From CAYGJN01 sp964350135 (GTDB taxonomy: Bacteria; Bdellovibrionota; Bacteriovoracia; Bacteriovoracales; Bacteriovoracaceae), in contig CAYGJN010000034.1 in the NCBI GenBank assembly GCA_964350135.1, positions 1-23,349 on the forward strand: DNA of 23,349 bases, in the 5' to 3' direction. The notes under the pieces are model-generated. The model did not search any database, was not told where the DNA came from, and worked only from the letters and a program-made list of their open reading frames with translations. The stretch's first letter is position 1, and every line of letters begins with the position of its first letter. Both the position numbers and the translations under genes were made by a program. This document shows, piece by piece, positions 7,980 to 13,677 of the stretch.

Positions 7980-8002
7980 GCGAATGACAGGAGGTCATGA
8001 GC
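7980..8002. repeat. Imperfect dyad beside the right att copy
   Basis: GCGAATGAC, then AGGAG, then GTCATGAGC: 7 of 9 arm positions are complementary. It ends nine bases before the 23-bp repeat, where a recombinase or excisionase could bind. Confidence 0.35.
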
Positions 8003-8010
8003 AGGAGGAA

Positions 8011-8033
8011 CAAATCCCTCCTCCCCAGCCATT
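8011..8033 (+). repeat. Right copy of 23-bp direct repeat (attR-like)
   Basis: Identical to 4893-4915; identity stops abruptly on both sides. Just upstream, GGAGG at 8004-8008 can partly pair with CCCTC at 8016-8020, so a weak T-arm-like fold remains, but no D-arm or anticodon arm is found. Confidence 0.75.
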
Positions 8034-8125
8034 CTCCTGGATAGATCTTCTATTTAACTACGTCAAAATTTCTCAAAAACTCATCGCTATTTTTTAGTCA
8101 CCCCATGTAATTTCTACTCATCTAA

Positions 8126-8153
8126 TTGAATCGAATTATCCTCACCATAGACT
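8126..8153 (+). promoter_or_regulatory. Putative promoter giving a leaderless mRNA for 8160
   Basis: TTGAAT at 8126-8131, a 16-bp spacer and TAGACT at 8148-8153, which ends six bases before the ATG at 8160. No purine-rich ribosome binding site precedes that ATG. The predicted transcription start falls at or next to the start codon. Confidence 0.35.
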
Positions 8154-8159
8154 TAAAGC

Positions 8160-8843
8160 ATGAAAACTCTTTTAACACTTATACTTGCTCTAACTACAAC
8201 CCTTGGCTTTTCCAGTGACTGGGTCTCATTCACTGACTCAATGAAAGGCAAAATGGATAATCAATTACTCGATTTATTCCAGCAACAGTTTGAGCATATT
8301 TTTGCAAACCAACCACCTGTATTAACAATCAAAAAAAATGATGAATGCTTATACGCAAAGCCTCGAAGCAAAAAGAGAGAATGGGGATCTTTAGTTGCCT
8401 GTAACTCAACAAGGTACTCACAAGAACATATTATTAAAAATCTAACTATCGAAAAAAACTTTTATCTACAAACGGGTAATCAAAACCTATCTCAATTTGG
8501 TTTTACATATGAGGCAGGGTTGTTTAAAAACAAAGTATTAAAAGCTACAGGAATTAAAACAAGTAAATGTAGCCAGGCAGAAAAAATATATTTTGATTTT
8601 GCAAATTTTTCGAGTGATAGAACATTTGATATTCCTCACTTAAAGTCCCTAGTTATTGTTAACCCATCACTTAGAAAATCATCTTACCTTGTCTATGCAG
8701 AGCCTAGCTTTGGTGACCCATTCTACAAACCTGGATTCATAGATATTAAAGTAGAGCTAAATTTAGACTCTGTAAAAATTCAAGAAATGTTTGATGGATT
8801 TTCTGAAATAATTGCTGAGCCTAGTAATAATCTTTGCAAATAA
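8160..8843 (+). CDS. Secreted protein of unknown function
   Basis: A 227-residue protein with a clear Sec signal peptide (MKTLLTLILALTTTLGFSS, probable cleavage near residues 19-20). The mature part is mixed alpha/beta in appearance with no repeats or further membrane segments. It has four cysteines (DDECLYAK-like NDECLY, VACNS, TSKCSQ and NNLCK at the C-terminus) that could form two disulfides in the periplasm. No motif identifies a family. It is the first gene outside the tRNA-Asn island. It converges on the YgfZ-TPR gene with eight bases between the stops, so there is no room for an independent terminator outside coding sequence. Confidence 0.75.
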   Translation: MKTLLTLILALTTTLGFSSDWVSFTDSMKGKMDNQLLDLFQQQFEHIFANQPPVLTIKKNDECLYAKPRSKKREWGSLVACNSTRYSQEHIIKNLTIEKNFYLQTGNQNLSQFGFTYEAGLFKNKVLKATGIKTSKCSQAEKIYFDFANFSSDRTFDIPHLKSLVIVNPSLRKSSYLVYAEPSFGDPFYKPGFIDIKVELNLDSVKIQEMFDGFSEIIAEPSNNLCK

Positions 8844-8851
8844 ATAATAGG

Positions 8852-10375
8852 CTATAAAGTGCTTACCCTAGATTGCATTTCATTGGCCGGCATAAGATCA
8901 CCCTTTTGAGCAGCAACTTCTATCCCTTTCTCATAAATGTTTTTTGCTTTAGATTTCTCATCGAGTTTTTCAAATACTTTTCCCAGTAAAAGATAAGCTA
9001 CTGAATATTTAGGATCATTCTCCAATACCTTCTCAAGGTAAGTCTGCGCTTTTTTAAACTCGGATCGAGCAAAGCAGATATCAGAAAGGCCATATAGTGC
9101 AAGTGTATCGTTAGAGTCCATATCTAAAACCTGCATAAACATCTTCTCGCGCCTATCTATCTCTGCACGCTCTTTTTCTTTTTGTAATGCTAAAGCTTTT
9201 TTTTCTTTTGCTTCAGAGCCTGCTTTTTTAAATGACTTTACAGTAGCGAGGGCTTTTTCTTTTTCTGCTTCTTCAATTTTTCCTTGCTGCATATAAATAA
9301 GAGAAAGGTTTGTATGGGCCATTACCGAGTTCTCACTAATTGTAAGTAAACTCTTCATTAACAAAATGGCATTATCATAATCTTCTTCCTGTCTGTAAAT
9401 AACCCCAAGAGATTCAATTGCGTCTATATTATTAGGATTAATACTAATTGCTTTTTCTAGTAGCTCCTTAGCCTTATTGGAGTTTTTAGTCCCATAAAGT
9501 TTACTACCTCTAATAAAAAGCTCTTTAGACAATAACTCTTTTGTAGAAAAATCATAATACGGGAGATATTTTACTTTAACTGAATACTCGATACCTTTTG
9601 TTCCAATAACTAATGTTTTTCCCTCTACTCTAAAATCTCTTAATACATTTGCAATATAGACATATTCATTTTCTAACTTTAATTCTTGAAATATTGTACC
9701 AGCTCGTTTGCCTTGAATTTTAAAATCCCCTATGTCCCTAATTTTTTGAGATGACTGTAAAATTACTGGAGCATAAGCCCCTCCGCGACCAGACTGAATT
9801 TTTGCAACTGTCTCTTGTCCATAGAAACATCCTTTTCTATAGTCGATCGCAACTTCATTTAAAAAAGTGTCGTTCAATAAACTTTTATCACTTATATTAA
9901 GTCCCCACTTGGGATATCCTGAAAGCATTCCCAGTAGCTCTATCTCATTGTAGGTTAATTCTGGCTCATCTTCTCCAGAGTATAAAAATGCTGGCAAATT
10001 TAAAAAATTAAGTTTTCCCCACTCTTTTCCATCAGGCTCACTGACACCTAATAAAATATATGGATCTTGCGCAATTTCCCTAAAACTAACGTCTTCCATA
10101 ATTATAAATTTTTCTAAATCAGCGAGAAGTGTTTTTTGAAAATGGCTTTCAATAAGAATATAAAGATTAGAATTATTTTTAAATAAATAAAAATAACTTT
10201 GGACTCTTCCTCTTAAGCTTAAGCGGGTCGTGATTTGAGAAGTTAAATTTTCCGTATTGTTTGTAAGCTGACCTTGCAAAAAACTTAAAGCATCAGCACC
10301 ATGGACTTCTATTAAGGTCCAGTCTTTAAGTTTAATCTTAAGTGATTCATTAAATATCTTATCAAGTATTTTCAT
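8852..10375 (-). CDS. ygfZ: YgfZ/GcvT-type folate-binding Fe-S maintenance protein fused to TPR repeats
   Basis: A 507-residue protein, far longer than the usual YgfZ (about 330). Residues 1-270 are the YgfZ/aminomethyltransferase-like domain: HGADALSFLQGQLTNN near residue 25 and the YgfZ signature KGCFYGQE at 181-188, with the conserved Cys183. Residues about 283-375 and 410-495 read as TPRs (for example AKELLEKAISINPNN, ALYGLSDICFARSEFKKAQT), separated by a highly charged Lys/Glu segment near 378-410. YgfZ acts with tetrahydrofolate in the repair or assembly of certain Fe-S enzymes such as MiaB; the TPRs would add a protein-binding platform (inference). ATG directly follows the TAG of the A-type carrier gene, so the two form an operon. 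Confidence 0.88.
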   Translation of the reverse strand: MKILDKIFNESLKIKLKDWTLIEVHGADALSFLQGQLTNNTENLTSQITTRLSLRGRVQSYFYLFKNNSNLYILIESHFQKTLLADLEKFIIMEDVSFREIAQDPYILLGVSEPDGKEWGKLNFLNLPAFLYSGEDEPELTYNEIELLGMLSGYPKWGLNISDKSLLNDTFLNEVAIDYRKGCFYGQETVAKIQSGRGGAYAPVILQSSQKIRDIGDFKIQGKRAGTIFQELKLENEYVYIANVLRDFRVEGKTLVIGTKGIEYSVKVKYLPYYDFSTKELLSKELFIRGSKLYGTKNSNKAKELLEKAISINPNNIDAIESLGVIYRQEEDYDNAILLMKSLLTISENSVMAHTNLSLIYMQQGKIEEAEKEKALATVKSFKKAGSEAKEKKALALQKEKERAEIDRREKMFMQVLDMDSNDTLALYGLSDICFARSEFKKAQTYLEKVLENDPKYSVAYLLLGKVFEKLDEKSKAKNIYEKGIEVAAQKGDLMPANEMQSRVSTL

Positions 10376-10714
10376 CTAAACAGAAAAGGATTCACCGCAT
10401 CCGCAGGTATTTGTTGCGTTTGGATTCTTAAAAACAAACCCCTTACCATTTAGGCCATCTTCAAAATCCAAAACAGTATCTTTAAGATAAATTGATGATT
10501 TCGGATCTACAAAAATTTTTACATTTTCAATTTCAATAATATTATCTGTATCTCTAGGAATATCAAAATCAATTTTATAGGAAAGACCTGAACATCCACC
10601 ACCAATAACACCAACTCGCACACCATGATCTGGGCCAGGAGCTGAGTTTGTTAAAATATTTTGCATCTGATTTACTGCTTTAGCTGTTATTTCAATAACC
10701 ATATTTTCACTCAT
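10376..10714 (-). CDS. A-type Fe-S cluster carrier (IscA/SufA/ErpA family)
   Basis: A 112-residue HesB/IscA-fold protein with the three diagnostic cysteines: Cys41 in GGGCSGLSY, and Cys104 and Cys106 in TCGCGESF at the C-terminus. A-type carriers accept clusters from the ISC or SUF scaffold and pass them to apo-proteins. ErpA, IscA and SufA cannot be separated by eye. I chose ATG at 10714 because AAGGAG lies eight bases upstream; a longer in-frame start at 10780 lacks that support. It is followed without a gap by the YgfZ-TPR gene, a functional pairing since both act late in Fe-S delivery. Confidence 0.92.
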   Translation of the reverse strand: MSENMVIEITAKAVNQMQNILTNSAPGPDHGVRVGVIGGGCSGLSYKIDFDIPRDTDNIIEIENVKIFVDPKSSIYLKDTVLDFEDGLNGKGFVFKNPNATNTCGCGESFSV

Positions 10715-10741
10715 AATAGTCTCCTTAATTAAGACTTCTAC

Positions 10742-10747
10742 ATTATA
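10742..10747 (-). promoter_or_regulatory. Putative -10 box of the carrier-ygfZ operon
   Basis: TATAAT on the minus strand, giving a start near 10735 and a leader of about 20 bases that carries the AAGGAG ribosome binding site. No good -35 box is visible at 16-18 bp. Confidence 0.4.
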
Positions 10748-10859
10748 CAACACTCTCATGTCCACTGAGTTAAGATACAAGAATCATTAAACTTGCGTCT
10801 TTTATCTGGCAATAGGAATCCTTAAAAACAAGCTAACCCATTGATATTAGGAATACTTA

Positions 10860-10888
10860 TTGCACCTACTGGCAACAGGCCCTAGAAT
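10860..10888 (+). promoter_or_regulatory. Putative promoter giving a leaderless grxB mRNA
   Basis: TTGCAC at 10860-10865, a 17-bp spacer and TAGAAT at 10883-10888, which ends six bases before the grxB ATG. No ribosome binding site is seen in the bases between, so transcription may start at the A of the ATG. Confidence 0.35.
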
Positions 10889-10894
10889 TGATTC

Positions 10895-11527
10895 ATGATT
10901 ACTCTTTATCATTATATTCACTGTCCTTTTTGCATTCGAGTCCGAATGGCATGTGGATTTCTTGGTGTGCAGTACAAATCCATGGTTCTTGATTATGATG
11001 ATGAAAAAACACCAGTTCAATTAATGGGAAAAAAGATGCTTCCAATTGTCACTTTTGAAGATGGAAGCCATTCAAATGAAAGTCTTGATATTATCGCGCG
11101 CCTTGATACTCAAAAAAAACTTGGAAGTTTTAATGACCTAGAGCAAACCAATCAATGGCTCGATAGAATTGCATCACCCACTCATAACCTTGCAATGCCT
11201 TATTGGGTTTACACTCAAGAGTTTAATGAAAGTTCACGAAAATACTTTCTCAAAAAGAAAGAAGCCAAAAGAGGTCCCTTCGGTGAACTTATCAAGAAAA
11301 GCAATGAGTTTCATAAAGAAATAAACTCAGTCTTAAATGAACTCGATCCACTTATTTCCCCCTATTTCAAAAATAAATCACTTTCAGTTAAAGACATTAT
11401 GATTGCATCTCATCTTTGGGGTCTTTATATTGTTCCTGAGTTTCAATTTTCTCAAAAAATGCATCAATATCTGCAAAATATTAAAAATAAATGTCAGTTT
11501 AATTACCACGAAGATTTTTGGAGTTAG
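10895..11527 (+). CDS. grxB: Glutaredoxin 2 (GrxB-type)
   Basis: A 210-residue GST-fold glutaredoxin, the usual Grx2 length. The redox site CPFC is at residues 10-13 (YHYIHCPFCIRVRM). The thioredoxin-like N-domain continues with GKKMLPIVTFEDG (cis-Pro loop) and HSNESLDIIARLD. The helical C-domain contains the Grx2-like SSRKYFLKKKEAKRGPFGEL. Grx2 reduces glutathionylated proteins using glutathione and may also act in Fe-S or oxidative-stress physiology. The stop lies two bases before the ATG of the FHA gene, so the two are one unit. Confidence 0.9.
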   Translation: MITLYHYIHCPFCIRVRMACGFLGVQYKSMVLDYDDEKTPVQLMGKKMLPIVTFEDGSHSNESLDIIARLDTQKKLGSFNDLEQTNQWLDRIASPTHNLAMPYWVYTQEFNESSRKYFLKKKEAKRGPFGELIKKSNEFHKEINSVLNELDPLISPYFKNKSLSVKDIMIASHLWGLYIVPEFQFSQKMHQYLQNIKNKCQFNYHEDFWS

Positions 11528-11529
11528 CT

Positions 11530-11940
11530 ATGCCTATTGCATTAAAGATATTAAATGTAGACGGAGTAGAGTCCTTGCTAGAGTTAAAAATGGACAAGCT
11601 TTACACAATTGGCAGATCCAGAGACTCAAAGCATAAGATAAATGATTCCAAGTGCTCCAGACTTCACTGCCAGATTAGACTCACTAATGACGCCATTATT
11701 ATTAAAGATCTTGGATCAAAAAATGGTACTTATGTTAACGGCTACCCTATATCTGAAACTTATCTCTATCTTGGTGACAAAGTTACAATTGGAGATGCAA
11801 GAATCTCTATTTTTTCAAAAGGCCTTACTGCTATCCAAAGAAAAACTCTAACAAGAGCTGAACTCGTAACCATGGCCACTCATCTTGATCTTAGTTATCA
11901 GGAACTCCAATATGACAGCTCTTTAAAAATTGCGGTCTAA
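11530..11940 (+). CDS. FHA-domain protein
   Basis: A 136-residue protein that is essentially one forkhead-associated domain, a phosphothreonine-peptide reader. The conserved elements are GRS (residues 28-30), SRLHCQI (43-49), and DLGSKNGTYVNG (60-71). A short C-terminal helical tail follows (LTRAELVTMATHLDLSYQEL). I use ATG at 11530, which has GGAG about eight bases upstream; a TTG 12 bases earlier overlaps grxB. It is cytoplasmic, with no kinase or other effector domain attached. No Ser/Thr kinase lies in this window, so the binding partner is unknown. Confidence 0.88.
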   Translation: MPIALKILNVDGVESLLELKMDKLYTIGRSRDSKHKINDSKCSRLHCQIRLTNDAIIIKDLGSKNGTYVNGYPISETYLYLGDKVTIGDARISIFSKGLTAIQRKTLTRAELVTMATHLDLSYQELQYDSSLKIAV

Positions 11941-11982
11941 ATACCTCTGCCACCTATTTTAAAAAGCTCTCTTTTCCGATAT

Positions 11983-12006
11983 AATGATCCCTAATTAGGA
12001 ATCATT
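11983..12006. promoter_or_regulatory. 24-bp imperfect palindrome over the -10 and RBS of the ferredoxin gene
   Basis: Two 12-base halves (AATGATCCCTAA / TTAGGAATCATT) match in 11 of 12 positions, with a perfect CCTAATTAGG centre. The left end overlaps a TATAAT at 11980-11985; the right arm contains the AGGA ribosome binding site; the ATG follows directly at 12007. It could be a repressor operator or an RNA stem that hides the RBS. Confidence 0.6.
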
Positions 12007-12423
12007 ATGTCAGAAATTAAAGTACCAACTCCATATCATCCGTCCTTTATTTAAACATAGAGGTAAGGTAAGAAACCACCTAAGCTTCTTGCGGTTGTAG
12101 ATCAAAATGGCTGCACTGGTTGTGAAGTTTGTATTGCTGGCTGTCCAGTAGACTCAATCGAAATTGTACCTGGACCTGATCCGCGAAACCCGATGTTTCA
12201 ACAACTTGTAGAAATTGATCTTGAAAGATGTATTGGTTGCCAGAACTGTTCTGAAGACTGCCCTTGGGAAGTCATTACAATGTTTCAACATGATGACTCT
12301 TTTACAGCATGGGGAAACACCACTGTTAAGTCAACTCTCTACATAGATGAAAGCGCATTGCCTGACCTTGGAATTAAAGTAGGTGAGGAAAATGAAGAAG
12401 AACAAACAACAGAAGAATCTTAA
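12007..12423 (+). pseudogene. 2x[4Fe-4S] ferredoxin with disrupted N-terminal frame
   Basis: Coding for a ferredoxin of about 138 residues. ATG at 12007 starts MSEIKVPTPYHPS, then in-frame stops occur at 12052, 12058 and 12064. The same frame resumes at 12073 with KPPKLLAVVDQNG and runs to 12423. The lost segment is readable one frame over (LFKHRGKVR, 12047-12073). One extra T near 12046-12048 and one missing A near 12073-12075 would restore one continuous protein. Two CxxCxxCxxxCP motifs (NGCTGCEVCIAGCP; ERCIGCQNCSEDCP) show two [4Fe-4S] clusters; the tail is acidic (EENEEEQTTEES). If the breaks are real, only an N-terminally truncated form from ATG 12193 with one cluster motif could be made. 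Both sites are homopolymers, so sequencing error is plausible. Stop overlaps that of the convergent gene. Confidence 0.78.
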
Positions 12424-13178
12424 TTTTTTTCGAATCTATAGCCATCAGGAAGAAGTGTTTTAGGAAAAACAACTTCATGTGGTGGAACAAGAACTCTTTC
12501 TCCAATTTCAACTCCACCAAACACACTTGCTTTAAGACCTATTGTAGATTTACTCCCAATTTTAGTTTTACTTAAGATCAGAATCCCTTTTTGACCATAA
12601 TGGGCCATAAGGGTTGCTGAACCACCAATAGTTACATAATCACCAAGTTCAATAAGACATGGATCTGAAATATTAGATGTGTTAATCATACAATTTTTAC
12701 CCATTTTCATACCCATAAGCCTGTAAAAAAGCTGAACAAAAGGACTAGGAGTGCAAAAGTCTAAAAATGTATAACGAACTAGATATGTAAAAGCGTTATG
12801 GATATACCAAGGAATAACTTCTAAAGAATACCAATTGCCCTTAAAAGGTTTTACAAACCTGACTACTGTCAGATTAAAAATTGGAACAACTAAAATAAGC
12901 ATAACTCCATAAAGATAAAAACCTACTCCAATGCTGGCCGCTGTAAAAAAAGCTTTTACCAAGCTATTAGATTGAGCAACACAATCTTGAATATATTGAA
13001 AAAGTAAAACAGTGGGAGTTAATGCTGTTGCTATGCATGCTACATATATAATAAGAAACGAAATAAGAAGAATGATAAAAAAGGGAATTTTAAAAGTTCG
13101 CATGAAAGTTTCCAAAACCCCCATTAGGCCTTTTTTTCTGGAACCTGTTTCATGAATATCAATTTTTTTATCTGCCAT
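12420..13178 (-). CDS. Membrane-bound hexapeptide-repeat (left-handed beta-helix) acyltransferase-like protein
   Basis: A 252-residue protein. Two hydrophobic segments (about residues 32-53 and 75-105) anchor it in the membrane. After a cytoplasmic or interfacial middle region, residues about 155-240 show hexapeptide-repeat turns: IELGDYVTIGGSATLMAHYG, SKTKIGSKSTIGLKASV, GVEIGERVLVPP. The His in LMAHYG occupies the place usual for the acyl-transfer base. The layout is like the membrane-plus-beta-helix region found at the end of some NRPS-like proteins and in O-acetyltransferases. Substrate unknown. It begins five bases after lspA and is last in a five-gene unit that also encodes a two-component system. 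Confidence 0.75.
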   Translation of the reverse strand: MADKKIDIHETGSRKKGLMGVLETFMRTFKIPFFIILLISFLIIYVACIATALTPTVLLFQYIQDCVAQSNSLVKAFFTAASIGVGFYLYGVMLILVVPIFNLTVVRFVKPFKGNWYSLEVIPWYIHNAFTYLVRYTFLDFCTPSPFVQLFYRLMGMKMGKNCMINTSNISDPCLIELGDYVTIGGSATLMAHYGQKGILILSKTKIGSKSTIGLKASVFGGVEIGERVLVPPHEVVFPKTLLPDGYRFEKN

Positions 13179-13183
13179 ATAAC

Positions 13184-13675
13184 CTAGCTAGCTTTTTGCC
13201 TTTCGCCCTTCCATTGCAAAAGAGAATCAATAATAAGTAGGACTGCACCAATAGTAATACAACTGTCAGCAATATTAAAAGCTGGAAAATGCTTAGCCCC
13301 TAAAAAGAAATCAAAAAAGTCTACAACATAGCCAAGTGTAAATCTATCAATTAAATTTCCTACAGCACCTGCTAATATAAAACTAAAAGTAAGTGCACTT
13401 AGGACCTTTGTTCTGTGAGTCCAAATTAACCATGCCAGCCAACAACAAGCAATTACAGGTAATAATTGGAAAAAGAATTTTCGCAAATAAATAGGTGCCC
13501 CTGCACCTAGCCCGAAAGCAGCTCCAGGGTTTCTAACATAAGTAAGATTAAAAAAACCTTCTATTATATTAATTGTTTCCCCATAATAAAAATTGCTTTG
13601 AACTGCCCCCTTGGTCATTTGATCAACTATGATAAGAGTTGCAATAAGCAGTGAGTACTTCCAGATTTTATCCAT
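13184..13675 (-). CDS. lspA: Lipoprotein signal peptidase LspA (signal peptidase II)
   Basis: Inner-membrane aspartic protease that cleaves prolipoprotein signal peptides before the lipidated cysteine. The 163-residue length and four hydrophobic segments are typical. The catalytic aspartates are Asp110 in AGAVGNLIDR and Asp137 in FNIADS, and the conserved RNPGAAFG stretch is at 48-55. The gene starts two bases after the stop of the sigma-54 regulator, so its expression is tied to the two-component genes, which is not its usual neighbourhood (ileS or rluD in many bacteria). Lipoproteins such as the one at 19632-20063 would be among its substrates. Confidence 0.96.
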   Translation of the reverse strand: MDKIWKYSLLIATLIIVDQMTKGAVQSNFYYGETINIIEGFFNLTYVRNPGAAFGLGAGAPIYLRKFFFQLLPVIACCWLAWLIWTHRTKVLSALTFSFILAGAVGNLIDRFTLGYVVDFFDFFLGAKHFPAFNIADSCITIGAVLLIIDSLLQWKGERQKAS

Positions 13676-13677
13676 AA

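Larger units (their letters stand above)
4916..8033. mobile_element. Small genomic island inserted at tRNA-Asn
   Basis: About 3.1 kb bounded by the tRNA 3' end and its exact 23-bp copy. It holds, all on the minus strand, an ISL3-type transposase, a recombinase-like DNA-binding protein without a catalytic domain, and a nitrilase-superfamily hydrolase. No complete tyrosine or serine integrase is present, so the element now looks non-autonomous. The transposase may have entered later. The boundary call rests on the repeat; composition looks similar to the flanks by eye. Confidence 0.65.
7799..8159. other. Intergenic region containing the right island end
   Basis: 361 bases with no supportable gene. 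From left to right it holds the 5' flank of the recombinase-like gene (short closed frames that might be decayed coding sequence), a dyad at 7980-8002, the 23-bp tRNA repeat at 8011-8033, and a putative promoter at 8126-8153. Confidence 0.6.

Noticed and set aside
7950..8033. A second, degenerate tRNA gene ending at the right repeat
   Set aside because: Only the T-loop to CCA part matches; a weak T-stem can be drawn but no anticodon or D-arm is present, so an att copy is the better reading.
10715..10780. A 22-residue N-terminal extension of the A-type carrier
   Set aside because: AAGGAG supports ATG 10714, the shorter form has the normal family length, and a -10 box lies inside the extension.
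10730..10780. IscR-type operator upstream of the Fe-S carrier gene
   Set aside because: ACTC...GAGAGTG gives only a faint dyad and does not match the known type 1 or type 2 IscR patterns.
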